Of a stretch of DNA of 64,000 bases, positions 14,954 through 26,872 are shown piece after piece. A program made the position numbers and the translations under genes. Origin of the DNA: Actinomycetota bacterium (lineage in GTDB: Bacteria > Actinomycetota > Actinomycetes > Streptosporangiales > Streptosporangiaceae); contig JAJPIV010000080.1 in the NCBI GenBank assembly GCA_021324595.1, positions 38,649 through 102,648 of the forward strand, given 5' to 3'. The stretch's first letter is position 1, and each line of letters begins with the position of its first letter. A model generated the notes under the pieces. That model searched no databases. It had not been told where the DNA came from and saw only the letters and a program-made list of their open reading frames with translations.

Positions 14954-16339
14954 TCATCGCCCGGCCGCCTGCTGGTCCGCGGGCGGGCCAGCGGCGAGAT
15001 CCGCGGTCGCGGGGTGGCCTGCGCCCTCAGCGCCGGCGCGTTCGCCGCCGGTGAGCGAAGCGGCGACGCCGGCCGGGGACGCGGCGGAGCCGGCCCCGGC
15101 CCGGCTGGACCGCCGCCCGCGCATGACCAGCCCGGCCAGGCCCGTCGCGCACAGCCCCGCCGCGACGGCCGCAGCCAGCGCCCCCCGTCCGCTCGGGCCC
15201 GCGGGCCGTGCTGCCGTGGCGCCGGGCGCGCCGGGATGGCGCTCCCGGGCGGGCCGGCGGGGCGCCGGGAGCGGCCGGACGAGCACGCCCACCGGGCGGA
15301 TGTGCCCGTCCATCGCGAACCCCCAGTCGAGCAGCCGTTCCGCCGAGGTGATCTCGGTGAGCGGGGTGGCGTGCAGGATCGTCACGATCAGCGTGACGCC
15401 GTGCCGGCGGGCCATGCCGATGTAGGTGGCCCCGGCCGCCGTCGTCCAGCCGATCTTGCCGCCAAGCCCGCCCCGGTACTGGGTCAGCAGGTAGTTCTGG
15501 TTGGCCAGCCAGACGCTGCGGTGCGCGGTGACCGGGAACCGGGCGGTCAGCGTGCGGTCGTACCGCATGAACGCCGGCATCCGCAGCGCCTGCCGCGCGA
15601 TCAGCGCCAGGTCGTAGGCGGACACGACCTGCCCGGGCGCGGGCAGGCCGTTCGGCTGCCTGGCGACCACGTCGTAGGCCTGCAGGTGACGGGCCTCGGC
15701 GTTGATCAGCGCGATTCCCTTGCTGAACGAGCCGCTGGCCTGGATCAGCGCCACCGCCGCGTCGTTGGCGGAGATGAGCAGCAGGGCGCGGAACAGGTCG
15801 GCCACCTTGTACCGGTGGCCGGGGATCAGCCCCACGATGTTCGGCTCGACCGAGGCGGCCCGCCTGGTCGCGAGCACGGTCTGGTCCGGCCTGAGCCTGG
15901 GCAGCATGGTGATCGCCGTCAGCACCTTCAGCGTGCTCGCCGGCGGGAACAGGCCATGCGGGTCCTTGGCCGCGATGACCTCGCCGGTCGTGGCGTCCGC
16001 GATCACGTACGCGGAGGCCGGCACGGCGGGCAGGGGCACCGCACGGCCGGGCGGGTAGCTCACCACGATGCCGTGCCCGGCCATGCGGCGCCCGCCGACG
16101 TCGGGGAGCGGGATGCCCCCGGGCGTGACGGCGGCGCGGTGCCGTGCGGCCGGGGCGCCAGGGCCAGCCCGGCCGGCGCCGGCGGCCGGGCGCGCGGCAG
16201 CGCTCAGCGCCCGGGCGGCGGCCGGCGCGACGGACGGGCCGGGCATGGTCGCCGAGGACGCGATCGCCAGTCCGACCGTGGCGGCCGCGGTGACGATGCC
16301 GGCCACCGACAGGGCGGCGCTGCGGGTGCTCGACTGCAT
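14954..16339 (-). CDS. D-alanyl-D-alanine carboxypeptidase (S11 family) with C-terminal membrane anchor
   Basis: AYVIADATTGEVIAAKDPHGLFPPASTLKVLTAITMLP; SANDAAVAL; GGKIGWTTAAG; hydrophobic C-terminus. Confidence 0.9.
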   Translation of the reverse strand: MQSSTRSAALSVAGIVTAAATVGLAIASSATMPGPSVAPAAARALSAAARPAAGAGRAGPGAPAARHRAAVTPGGIPLPDVGGRRMAGHGIVVSYPPGRAVPLPAVPASAYVIADATTGEVIAAKDPHGLFPPASTLKVLTAITMLPRLRPDQTVLATRRAASVEPNIVGLIPGHRYKVADLFRALLLISANDAAVALIQASGSFSKGIALINAEARHLQAYDVVARQPNGLPAPGQVVSAYDLALIARQALRMPAFMRYDRTLTARFPVTAHRSVWLANQNYLLTQYRGGLGGKIGWTTAAGATYIGMARRHGVTLIVTILHATPLTEITSAERLLDWGFAMDGHIRPVGVLVRPLPAPRRPARERHPGAPGATAARPAGPSGRGALAAAVAAGLCATGLAGLVMRGRRSSRAGAGSAASPAGVAASLTGGERAGAEGAGHPATADLAAGPPADQQAAGR

Positions 16340-16626
16340 GTTCCCCCCGATCCCGCGGGCGGCAGGGCCGGCCGCGGGCGCCCCGCCGCGGCGGCTGGCT
16401 GGATCACCACGGGCGAGGACGGCGCCCGCGCGGGGCCGGCGCTGCCTGCTGTGCCCTGTGGACCTTCCCCGCGGCGCGCCGCCCGTACTCCTGCCGCAAT
16501 CTCGCGCGAGGCCGCGGCAACCGGTGCGATCGCCGCCGATCGCTCGCAAAGACTCGCCCAGGAGCGGGCCGGCCAGAGGCCAGCCGCTCGCCCGGGGGGC
16601 GCGCAGGCCGGCCGTAACCTTGTGCC

Positions 16627-18207
<1,581 letters not shown>

Positions 18208-18270
18208 CCGGGTCCCGGCCCCGGCGCCGGGCCCAGGCGGCCGTGCCCCGGCGCCGGGACGGCCCCGGCG

Positions 18271-18336
18271 GTCACAACCGGGCACACCCGCCCCGGCAAG
18301 GCGCCGGGCGGTCACAATCGGGCAACACCCGCGCCC
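18271..18336. repeat. Pair of near-identical direct repeats (GGTCACAA(C/T)CGGGCA(A)CACCCGC), 40 bp apart
   Basis: gtcacaaccgggcacacccgc at 18271 and gtcacaatcgggcaacacccgc at 18311, just upstream of TACGAT. Confidence 0.75.
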
Positions 18337-18661
18337 GGGCGGTCCGGGCGCTACGATGCTTACCTGTGCCGGGACGCGTCCCGCCGCCTGCGGGATGCGG
18401 GGGAGGGTGCTCTCCGGCGCTGCGTCGGCACGGCGGGAGCCGCCGCGTCAGCGCGTGATCCGGCCAGTGGTGCGGGCGGCCCTGGCCTGGGCCGGCGGGA
18501 GGATGGCGTGGATCGCCACGCCCGCGTGCGCACCGCGGGTTCCGCGTCGTCGCAGCGGTGCCAGGGTCGAGACGAGTGCGCGAAGGATCACATGGACACG
18601 CTCTGTGCCCGGCGGTTCCGGGCAACATCCCCGGCGGAACGGGGGCCGCGGGGGAGGCGGC

Positions 18662-20107
18662 ATGGCCGAGCATGACCTGGCCGGGGAGCTCGACGCGTTC
18701 CTCGCCGCCCACGAGGCGGAACTGATCGAGTTCCGGCGGGACCTGCACGCTCACCCCGAGGTGGGGTACGCCGAGCACCGGACGACCCGCCAGATCGCGC
18801 TGCGCCTCGAGGCCGCGGGGCTGCGGCCGGCGATCCTGCCCAAGGGAACCGGGCTGATCGCCGACATCGGCGGCGGCGCCGGGGACGAGGCCTCGGTCGC
18901 GCTGCGCGCCGACATCGACGCGCTGCCGATCACCGACGAGAAGAACGTCCCCTACCGGTCCCTCAACGCCGGGGCGTGCCACGCCTGCGGCCACGACGTG
19001 CACACATCGGTCCTGCTCGGCACCGGGCTGTTCCTCGCCCGCGCGGCCGCCTCCGGCGCGCTGCCCGGCAAGGTCCGGCTGATCTTCCAGCCCGCCGAGG
19101 AGGTGCCCGGAGGCGCCCTCGACGTGCTCGCCGCCGGGGGCATCTCGTCGGTGGACCGGATCTTCGCGCTGCACTGCGACCCCAAGCTGGAGGTCGGCAA
19201 GGTCGGCACCAGGATCGGCGCGATCACCGCCGCCTGCGACAAGGTCAAGGTGACGCTCTCCGGCCCGGGCGGGCACACGGCCCGGCCGCACCTGACCGCC
19301 GACCTGGTCTTCGCGCTCGGCAAGATCATCACTGAGCTGCCGGCCGCGCTGTCCCGGCGGATCGACCCGCGCTCGTGCCTCAGCCTGGTCTGGGGCAAGG
19401 TGAGCGCGGGCACCGTCGCGAACGCGATCCCGGATCTCGGCGTCGCTGAGGGGACCGTGCGCTGCCTGGACGACGGCGCCTGGCACGCGGCCCCCGAGAT
19501 GCTCAAGGCCCTGGTGGAGTCGGTCACCAGCGCGTACGGGCTGACCGGAGACCTCAGCTACGTGCGGAGCGTGCCCCCGGCGGTGAACGACGCGGCGAGC
19601 ACGGCGATGATCGCGGCCGCCGCCGACCGGGTGCTCGGCCCCGGAGCGGTCACGCAGGCGCCGCAGAGCCTGGGCGGGGAGGACTTCGCCTGGTACCTGG
19701 AGTCGATCCCGGGGAGCCTGTTCCGGCTCGGCACCCGCCGGCCCGGCTCGGTGGACGAGTTCGACATCCACCAGCCGATGTTCGACGTGGACGAGCGGTG
19801 CATAGGCGTGGGCGTCCGGGTGATGTCCGCCACCGCGCTGACCGCGATCGGCCCGGGCAACGGCGCGGGCCCCGCGGGCGGGCCGGCGCGGCTGACGGGG
19901 GCGACCATGGGCGCTGCCGGGGGCGCGGCGGGCGGGTCGCTCGCGGGCGGGGCGGGCGGCCCGCTCGCGAGGAGGGCGGACGGTGAGGCGGCCGGGGCCG
20001 CGGGCGGCGCCGCGCTCGCCGGACCGTTATTAGCCGGGGCGGCCGGCGGCGCCGCGCCCGCCGGGCCGGCGCGTGCCCGGGCCGGGCGGGCATATCCTGG
20101 TCGGTGA
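18662..20107 (+). CDS. M20 family amidohydrolase with Gly/Ala-rich C-terminal extension
   Basis: EFRRDLHAHPEVGYAEHRT; ALRADIDALPITDEKNVPYRS; GACHACGHDVHTSVLLG; ~90-aa low-complexity tail. Confidence 0.92.
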   Translation: MAEHDLAGELDAFLAAHEAELIEFRRDLHAHPEVGYAEHRTTRQIALRLEAAGLRPAILPKGTGLIADIGGGAGDEASVALRADIDALPITDEKNVPYRSLNAGACHACGHDVHTSVLLGTGLFLARAAASGALPGKVRLIFQPAEEVPGGALDVLAAGGISSVDRIFALHCDPKLEVGKVGTRIGAITAACDKVKVTLSGPGGHTARPHLTADLVFALGKIITELPAALSRRIDPRSCLSLVWGKVSAGTVANAIPDLGVAEGTVRCLDDGAWHAAPEMLKALVESVTSAYGLTGDLSYVRSVPPAVNDAASTAMIAAAADRVLGPGAVTQAPQSLGGEDFAWYLESIPGSLFRLGTRRPGSVDEFDIHQPMFDVDERCIGVGVRVMSATALTAIGPGNGAGPAGGPARLTGATMGAAGGAAGGSLAGGAGGPLARRADGEAAGAAGGAALAGPLLAGAAGGAAPAGPARARAGRAYPGR

Positions 20108-20140
20108 ACGCCCGACCCTGATGCCGGAGCAGCAACGAAC

Positions 20141-20887
20141 GTGTCCGCACCCGACAAGCGCGCCGCTGCCGGGGACCTGCCGGTGACCGCGGGGCGGCGC
20201 ACGGCCGACGGCAGGCTCGTCTACCGGATGGTGGCTCCCCTCGTCATCTGGTGGGGCTGGGTGGCCGTGGCCCTCTTCGGCCTGGGCGACCTGGCGGTTC
20301 AGGGACACGACCTGCTCTCGCTCAGATTCGGGCTCGGCGTGCTCACCGTGACCGGCGTCGTCTACGCCTGCACGCTGTGGCCGCGCGTGCTCGCCGGCGA
20401 GTCCGGCATCGAGGTGCTCAACCCGCTGCGCCGGTTCCACATCCCGTGGAGCGCGGTGAACGGGATATTCCTCGGGGACTCGGTCGAGGTGCAGTGCGCC
20501 CGGCCGGCGCCGCAGAAGGACAAGACCGTGTACAGCTGGGCGCTGTCCTCGCCGCGCCGGGCCCGGGCAAGGGCGCAGCTGCGGGGGCTGCGCTGGGACC
20601 GGGGCTCGGGCAGCCGCCCGGCGAGCTACGACCGGCTGCCCGAGCCCGCGCGCCAGATGGCCAAGGCGCAGCCGGCCGAGGTGTTCGCGCGCGAGCTCGC
20701 GCGGATGGCAGAGGAGGCGAAGGCCCGCGCCGCTGCTGGTGCCGGAGCCGGCGCGGCGGGCGCCGGCGCGGCCGTGTCCGCGGCCGGCCAGCGGCCCGAG
20801 ACGCTGACCGCCCGGTGGGCGTGGCAGCCGCTCGCCGCGATCGTCGCCCCCGGGATCGCCCTGGCGATCGCGCAGCTCATCCGCTGA
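20141..20887 (+). CDS. PH (pleckstrin-like) domain membrane protein
   Basis: Hydrophobic segments flank a central bPH-like region (LWPRVLAGESGIEVLNPLRRFHIPWSAVNGI); matches actinobacterial PH-domain protein architecture. Confidence 0.7.
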   Translation: MSAPDKRAAAGDLPVTAGRRTADGRLVYRMVAPLVIWWGWVAVALFGLGDLAVQGHDLLSLRFGLGVLTVTGVVYACTLWPRVLAGESGIEVLNPLRRFHIPWSAVNGIFLGDSVEVQCARPAPQKDKTVYSWALSSPRRARARAQLRGLRWDRGSGSRPASYDRLPEPARQMAKAQPAEVFARELARMAEEAKARAAAGAGAGAAGAGAAVSAAGQRPETLTARWAWQPLAAIVAPGIALAIAQLIR

Positions 20888-20923
20888 GCCGGCCCGTCAT
20901 CCGCCGGGCCCGGCCCACCGGGC

Positions 20924-21376
20924 TCACGCTCCGATCGAGGTGCACGGCCGGGCCCGCAGCTCGCGGACGTAGTCCGCCGGCGCCCCGGCGGCCTCGGCGG
21001 CATCGGCGACGATCCCCAGGTACCGCGCGGAGGGGAGCCCGCCCTCGTAGTCGTTGAGCACGTACAGCCAGGCGAGCACGTCGCCGTCGAGAGTCGCCAC
21101 CCGAACCTTCAGCTTGCGGTAGTAGCCGAGCGTCGCCCCGTCCCAGCTGTCCAGCGTCTCCTCGTCGGCCGGGCTGACCTCGTAGAGCACGACGAACACG
21201 CGGGATCCGGCGTCCTCCACGACGGTGGCCAGCGCGCCCTCCCAGCCCAGATCCGCGCCGCCGAAGGTGAGCCGCCAGCCTTCCAGCCAGCCGATGCCCG
21301 CCTGCGGCGAGTGCGGGCAGCGTCGCGCCATCTGGGCCGCGTCCATGTTGCTGCCGTAGGCCGCGTACAACGCCAT
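20924..21376 (-). CDS. Gamma-glutamylcyclotransferase family protein
   Basis: MALYAAYGSNMDAAQMARRCP...GWRLTFGG...VFVVLYEVSPADEETLDSWDG. Confidence 0.87.
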   Translation of the reverse strand: MALYAAYGSNMDAAQMARRCPHSPQAGIGWLEGWRLTFGGADLGWEGALATVVEDAGSRVFVVLYEVSPADEETLDSWDGATLGYYRKLKVRVATLDGDVLAWLYVLNDYEGGLPSARYLGIVADAAEAAGAPADYVRELRARPCTSIGA

Positions 21377-21498
21377 GGTTGACTAGCGTACGAGGCCAGA
21401 GCGGCGCGAGTGGTCAGGATGTCCCCGGCGGAGCGGCCTTGCCCGGGCAATCGCCGGCCGGCGGGGCGCTGCCCTGGATGTGATCGGATGGGGGGAAC

Positions 21499-22986
21499 GT
21501 GAGGCAACCGCGCCCGCGCGTGGCGATCATCGGCGGAGGTCCCGGAGGGTACGAGGCTGCCCTGGTCGCCGCGCAGCTCGGCGCCCAGGTGACCCTGATC
21601 GAGGAGAGCGGCCTCGGCGGCTCGTGCGTGCTGACCGACTGCGTTCCGTCCAAGACGCTGATCGCCACGTCGAGCCTGCTGGCGGCGGTCGAGGAGGCTC
21701 CCCATCTCGGCGTCCGCGTGGTGGCGGGCGGGCCGGAGCGTGATCCCGGCCCGGCCCGCGGCCGCGGTGACGGGCCGGGACGCCGGGACGGGACGGCGAG
21801 CGGTGGCCGGCCGGGGCCCGGGGACCGGGCCGGGCGCCAGGGCCGCGCGCGGGTGGATGCCCGGCAGCTGAACGCCCGCGTCCGCGCGCTGGCGGCGGCG
21901 CAGTCCGCCGACGTGGCCGCCCGGCTGCAGGCCGAGGGGGTCGAGGTGGTGGCCGCCCGGGGCAGGCTGGCCGGGCCCGGGCTCGTGGCCGCCGGCGGCC
22001 GGCGGATCCAGGCGGACACCGTGCTGATCGCCACCGGGGCGCGGCCCCGGGTGCTGCCCGGCGCGGAACCCGACGGCGACCGGCTGCTCACCTGCCGGCA
22101 GCTGTACGACCTGACGGAACTGCCGGGCGAGCTGGTCGTGGTCGGCTCCGGGGTGACCGGGGCGGAGTTCGCCAGCGCCTACCAGGCGCTCGGCTCGCGG
22201 GTCACGCTGGTCTCCTCGCGCGAGCGCGTGCTGCCGAACGAGGACGCCGACGCGGCCGTGGTGGTGGAGGACGTGTTCCGGCGCCGCGGCATGCGGGTGC
22301 TCAGCCGGTCCAGGGCGGCGTTCGCCCGGCGCTCCGGCGACGGCGTGGAGGTCGGCCTGGACGACGGGCGGACCGTCTGCGGATCGCACTGCCTGCTGAC
22401 CGTCGGCGTCGCTCCGGCCACCGAGGGAATCGGGCTCGGCGAGGCAGGCGTCGCCATGGACGAGCGGGGGTTCATCACCGTCGACCGGGTCTCGCGGACG
22501 TCGGTGCCCGGCGTGTACGCGGCCGGGGACTGCACCGGGGTCTGGATGCTCGCCTCGGTCGCCGCGATGCAGGGCAGGATCGCGATGTGGCACGCGCTGG
22601 GCGAGGCGGTGAAACCGCTGCGGCTCGGGCATGTCGCCGCGACGATCTTCACCGAGCCGGAGATCGCCACCGTCGGGGTCAGCCAGGCCGAGACGGACAG
22701 CGGCGCGGTGCGCGCGCGGACCGTCAAGCTGCCGCTGGGCACCAATGCCCGGGCCAAGATGGACGGGCTCGACGACGGGTTCGTCAAGCTGTTCACCACG
22801 CCGCACAGCGGCATCGTGCTCGGCGGCGTCATCGTCGCGCCGCGGGCCAGCGAGCTGATCCTCGCGGTCTCGCTCGCGGTCGAGCAGCAGCTCACCGCCG
22901 AGCAGGTCGCCCAGACCTTCGCGGTCTACCCGTCGCTCAGCGGCAGCATCACGGAGGCGGCGCGTCGGCTGATGCAGCCGGCGTAG
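21499..22986 (+). CDS. NAD(P)H-quinone dehydrogenase (flavoprotein disulfide reductase family, LpdA-like)
   Basis: VAIIGGGPGGYEAALVAAQLGAQVTLIEESGLGGSCVLTDCVPSKTLIATS; C-terminal dimerisation domain; lacks the classic redox CxxxxC. Confidence 0.9.
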   Translation: MRQPRPRVAIIGGGPGGYEAALVAAQLGAQVTLIEESGLGGSCVLTDCVPSKTLIATSSLLAAVEEAPHLGVRVVAGGPERDPGPARGRGDGPGRRDGTASGGRPGPGDRAGRQGRARVDARQLNARVRALAAAQSADVAARLQAEGVEVVAARGRLAGPGLVAAGGRRIQADTVLIATGARPRVLPGAEPDGDRLLTCRQLYDLTELPGELVVVGSGVTGAEFASAYQALGSRVTLVSSRERVLPNEDADAAVVVEDVFRRRGMRVLSRSRAAFARRSGDGVEVGLDDGRTVCGSHCLLTVGVAPATEGIGLGEAGVAMDERGFITVDRVSRTSVPGVYAAGDCTGVWMLASVAAMQGRIAMWHALGEAVKPLRLGHVAATIFTEPEIATVGVSQAETDSGAVRARTVKLPLGTNARAKMDGLDDGFVKLFTTPHSGIVLGGVIVAPRASELILAVSLAVEQQLTAEQVAQTFAVYPSLSGSITEAARRLMQPA

Positions 22987-23554
22987 CGCCTGCCGCCGGC
23001 GCAGCGCTCCCGGGGCGGGGCCGCTGGTCGCGGGGGATCACCAGGCGCAGCGCCGACCAGGTCTGGTCGATCGCGCAGACCTTGGTGTCGACCAGGCCGG
23101 CAGCCCGGGCGGCTCGCCTGACCGCCTCGTCGCTGAGGTCGGTGCGCGCCCCGGAGGCCCGCTTGGGCCAGGCGATCCACAGGCCGCAGGCGGGGGCCAT
23201 CCGGGCGCGCAGCCGGCCGGTCATCTCCTGGAGCTCGGCGCGGCTCGTCACGAACGCGACGATCACGTCGAACAGCGGGGCGTCCTCGAGGGCGGCGCGG
23301 ATGATCGCGCGGTCGCCGACCTCCGCCGCGAGCCGGTCGGCGAACCCGTCCGGCGCGCCGACCACGGCCACCTCGTCATCCTCGCCGATGCCCAGCTTGC
23401 GCCCGAGCGGCACTGGCGCCTGCTGGTTCCCCGGTGCGGGCTGGTTCCCTGGTGCGGGCTGGTTCCCTGGTGCGGGCTGGGGCCGCGGCGCCCGGGAGCC
23501 GGGGACGGCCGGCCGCCCCGGGCGGGCCCGCTCGCCGCGAGGATTCCCCGACAC
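22949..23554 (-). CDS. DUF3052-type protein with N-terminal PAPGNQ repeats
   Basis: PLGRKLGIGEDDEVAVVGAPDGFADRL...DVIVAFVTSRAEL...CGLWIAWPKRASG...LVDTKVCAIDQTWSALRLV. Confidence 0.85.
   Translation of the reverse strand: MSGNPRGERARPGRPAVPGSRAPRPQPAPGNQPAPGNQPAPGNQQAPVPLGRKLGIGEDDEVAVVGAPDGFADRLAAEVGDRAIIRAALEDAPLFDVIVAFVTSRAELQEMTGRLRARMAPACGLWIAWPKRASGARTDLSDEAVRRAARAAGLVDTKVCAIDQTWSALRLVIPRDQRPRPGSAAPAAGATPAASADAPPP
23425..23478. repeat. In-frame tandem repeat, 18 bp x 3
   Basis: ggttccc(c/t)ggtgcgggct x3; encodes PAPGNQ repeats on the minus strand. Confidence 0.95.
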
Positions 23555-23566
23555 CGCCCGCCGCCG

Positions 23567-24166
23567 CTACCGGAAGTCGAACCCGCCCGGGCAGCCGTTC
23601 CGGTCGGCGATCAGCCCGGCCAGCGTGGAGATCGCGATCTCCGGCGGCGTCTTCGAGCCGATATTGAGGCCGATCGGCCGGTGCACCCGGGCGACCTCGT
23701 CGGGTTCCACGCCGAGCAGGGCAAGCGCCTCGACGTGCGGCGGCTCGACCCGCGGGCTGCCCATGATCCCGACCCAGCGGGCAGGGGTGGCGAGCGCGTC
23801 CCTGAGCACCACCCCGATCTCCTCCCTGTGGTGGTCGGTCACCACCACGTCGGTCCCCGCATCCGGCACCGAGTCGATCGCGGCGCGCACGTCCAGGCCG
23901 TCCCCGGCCGCCTCCTTCGCCAGCTGCGCGTCGGGCTCCACGAGCACCGTCCGGTAGCCGGCGTCGGCGGCGTAGCGCAGCAGGTACCGGGCGACCGGGG
24001 TGGCGAAGACCGCGACCAGGGACCGGTCCGCGGGCGGCGCGGGCACGGTTCCGTGCGCGATCTCGCAGGCGGCGTCGTGCTCGGCATCGCGCGGGTGAGG
24101 GTGGTGCTCGTGGCGATCGTGGTGCGCCTGAAGGTCATCGTGGCCGTCGTGTCCGGTGCTGGTCAT
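23567..24166 (-). CDS. XdhC family protein with His-rich N-terminus
   Basis: VAVFATPVARYLLRYAADAGYRTVLVEPD; VVVTDHHREEIGVVLRDALATPARWVGIMGSPR; HRPIGLNIGSKTPPEIAISTLAGLIADR. Confidence 0.87.
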   Translation of the reverse strand: MTSTGHDGHDDLQAHHDRHEHHPHPRDAEHDAACEIAHGTVPAPPADRSLVAVFATPVARYLLRYAADAGYRTVLVEPDAQLAKEAAGDGLDVRAAIDSVPDAGTDVVVTDHHREEIGVVLRDALATPARWVGIMGSPRVEPPHVEALALLGVEPDEVARVHRPIGLNIGSKTPPEIAISTLAGLIADRNGCPGGFDFR

Positions 24167-24217
24167 AGCCTTGAGCTTGCCACGCCGGCCCGGGGGTGTC
24201 ATGGGTGCCCCGTGCCG

Positions 24218-25987
24218 CTAGCCGTCGAGCAGCTCGCGCACGGCCTGCCGCAGCGGGTCCATCCTGGCACGGGCAGCCCGCCTGGCCTCGTCCAGCCGCC
24301 CGGCGATGACCGGCTCGACGACCTGCAGGTACGCCTTGATCTTCGGCTCGGTGCCGCTCGGGCGGATCACCACCCGGGCGCCGCGCATCCGGAAGCGCAG
24401 CACGTCGGCCGATGGCAGGTCCGCGGTGCCGCCGGTCAGGTCGGTGAACGAGGTCACGGGCTCACCCGCCAGCTCGGACGGGCTCGCCGCCCGCAGCCGC
24501 GCCATCACGTGGACCGGTTCCCGCGTCGCCACGGTGACCTGCTCGGTCAGGTGCACGCCGTGGGCGACCTCCAGCGCGTCATAGGCCTCAAGCAGCGACT
24601 CGCCGCCCGCCCTGGCCCTGGCGGCCAGGCCGAGCACCGCGAGCGCGGCTCCGATCCCGTCCTTGTCCCGGACCGTCGTGCCGACGCAGTAGCCGAGGGC
24701 CTCCTCGTAGCCGAACACGAACCGGCACTCGGGCCGCAGGTCGCCGGCCCTGGCGATCCACTTGAACCCGGTGAGCGTCTCGACGTACCGGGCGCCCGCC
24801 GCCGCCGCGATGCCGGCCAGCATCGTCGCCGACACGATCGTGGAGGCCACCAGCGGCCGCCGTCCCCGGCCGCCCTCCGCCGCGGCGTCGCCTGCCTGGG
24901 CGGCCCGGTCCTGCGGCGCCGCCTGCTCGCGTGCCGCGTCCCGGCCGAGCAGGTAGGCGCCGAGCAGCGCCCCGACCTGGTCGCCGGTGAGCTGGCGCCA
25001 GCCGCCCGGTGCCCGGTCGTCGGGGACGGCCACCGCGAGCCGGTCGCCGTCCGGGTCGTGGGCGAGCACCAGGTCCGCGCCGGTCCGCCGCGCCTGGGCA
25101 AGCGCGAGGTCCAGCGTGGCGTGCTCCTCCGGGTTCGGCGAGGCGACCGTCCGGAAGTCCGGGTCCGGCTTGGCCTGCGCCTCGACCAGGTCCGGGGGCG
25201 GGAATCCGGCCTGCTCGAAGGCCCGCAGCGCGAGCTCGCCCGCGACGCCGTGCAGCGGCGTGTAGACGTAGCGCAGCCAGGCGGCGCCGCGCGGGGCGCG
25301 TGCGGCGGCGCAGACCGCGTCCAGGTAGGCGGCCGCGACCTCGTCGCCGAGCTCGGTGATCAGCCGGTCTCCCGGCGCGGCGACGGGCACGCGGGACAGC
25401 GGCCCGAGCGCGCGGACCGCCGCCTCGATCTCCAGGTCGGCGGGGGGCGCGATCTGGGCGCCATCGCTGAGGTAGAGCTTGTAGCCGTTGTCGGGCGCCG
25501 GGTTGTGGCTTGCCGTGATCATGATGCCGGCGGCGGCGCGCAGGTGCCTGACCGCGAACGCGAGCAGCGGCGTGGGCTGGCGCGGGGGCAGCAGGAGCGC
25601 GGGGATCCCGGCCCCGGCCAGCACGCAGGCGGCTTCCTGGGCGAGCTCCTCCGACCGGTGCCGCGCATCGCAGCCGATCACGACGCCGGAGCTGGTCGCG
25701 GCCGGGTCCACGTAACGCAGCCAGCCGGCCAGCGCGGCGGTGGTGGCGCGGACGACGGCTCGGTTCATCCGGTTGGGCCCGGCGCCGACGGCACCGCGCA
25801 GTCCGGCGGTGCCGAACTCCAGCCGCCCGGCGAACCGGTCGGCGAGCTCGGCGGCGGCCCGCTCCGCCGCGTCGCCGGGGCCGGACCGCGCCGCGCCGAG
25901 CAGGGCGGCGAGCTCGGCGCGGTCGCCCTCATCGGGGTCGTCGGCGATCCACGCCATCACCTGGTCGCGCAGCTCGTCCCCGATCAC
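24218..25987 (-). CDS. Phospho-sugar mutase (phosphoglucomutase/phosphomannomutase family)
   Basis: [76 protein letters not shown]. Confidence 0.95.
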   Translation of the reverse strand: MIGDELRDQVMAWIADDPDEGDRAELAALLGAARSGPGDAAERAAAELADRFAGRLEFGTAGLRGAVGAGPNRMNRAVVRATTAALAGWLRYVDPAATSSGVVIGCDARHRSEELAQEAACVLAGAGIPALLLPPRQPTPLLAFAVRHLRAAAGIMITASHNPAPDNGYKLYLSDGAQIAPPADLEIEAAVRALGPLSRVPVAAPGDRLITELGDEVAAAYLDAVCAAARAPRGAAWLRYVYTPLHGVAGELALRAFEQAGFPPPDLVEAQAKPDPDFRTVASPNPEEHATLDLALAQARRTGADLVLAHDPDGDRLAVAVPDDRAPGGWRQLTGDQVGALLGAYLLGRDAAREQAAPQDRAAQAGDAAAEGGRGRRPLVASTIVSATMLAGIAAAAGARYVETLTGFKWIARAGDLRPECRFVFGYEEALGYCVGTTVRDKDGIGAALAVLGLAARARAGGESLLEAYDALEVAHGVHLTEQVTVATREPVHVMARLRAASPSELAGEPVTSFTDLTGGTADLPSADVLRFRMRGARVVIRPSGTEPKIKAYLQVVEPVIAGRLDEARRAARARMDPLRQAVRELLDG

Positions 25988-26835
25988 GACGGCCTCCCGC
26001 CGCCCGGGTCACCGTCCAGCGCGCCCGGCAGGATCTCGCGGAGCAGGGCGCCGACCGCCGGGGCGGACCGGCGGCCCGCGGCGATCACCTCGGCGTGCCC
26101 GAGCCCGGCCGCGGACAGCCCCGCCGCCGGGTTGGTGACCAGGGACAGGCCGAGCACCTCGGCGCCGAGGTGGCGCGCGGCGATCGCCTCCAGCGCGGTG
26201 GACATTCCGACCAGGTCGGCGCCCGCGGCGCGGAGCATCCGGATCTCGGCGGGCGTCTCGTAGTGCGGGCCGGGCAGTGCGGCGTAGACCCCCTCGGCCA
26301 GGCCGGGGTCCGCTCGCCTGGCCAGGCCCCGCAGCCGCGCCGAGTACAGGTCGGACAGGTCGGCGAACCGCGATCCGCAGCCGGGCGGCGGCTCGGGGCC
26401 GGCGAGCGGCGAGCGCCCGGTGAGGTTCAGGTGGTCGCTGATCAGCACCGGCTGGCCCACGGCATACGCGGGGTTGATGCCGCCCGAGGCGTTGGTGAGC
26501 ACGACGGCGCGGCAGCCCGCGGCGACCGCGGTGCGCACCCCGTGGACGACCACGTGGACCGGGTGCCCCTCGTACAGGTGGAGGCGGCCGAGCAGGACGA
26601 GCACGCGCAGCGGGCCGAGCCGCACCGACCGGCCGAGGCCGGCGTGACCGGGCACGGTCGGCGGCGGGAAGCCGCCGAGCTCACCGAGCGGGAACTCGGC
26701 CGCCGGCTCGCCGAGGGCGTCGGCCGCTGCGGCGAAGCCGGAGCCGAGCACGACGGCCACGTCGTGCCCTGGCTGGCCGGAGAGGCGGGCAAGGCGCGCC
26801 GCGCTCTGGCGCGCGGCCGTGTAGGGGTCGGTCAC
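25984..26835 (-). CDS. Purine-nucleoside phosphorylase
   Basis: [82 protein letters not shown]. Confidence 0.95.
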   Translation of the reverse strand: MTDPYTAARQSAARLARLSGQPGHDVAVVLGSGFAAAADALGEPAAEFPLGELGGFPPPTVPGHAGLGRSVRLGPLRVLVLLGRLHLYEGHPVHVVVHGVRTAVAAGCRAVVLTNASGGINPAYAVGQPVLISDHLNLTGRSPLAGPEPPPGCGSRFADLSDLYSARLRGLARRADPGLAEGVYAALPGPHYETPAEIRMLRAAGADLVGMSTALEAIAARHLGAEVLGLSLVTNPAAGLSAAGLGHAEVIAAGRRSAPAVGALLREILPGALDGDPGGGRPS

Positions 26836-26872
26836 CTCTTCCTCACTCGCAGCAGGGTAGCGGCTGCCCCGG

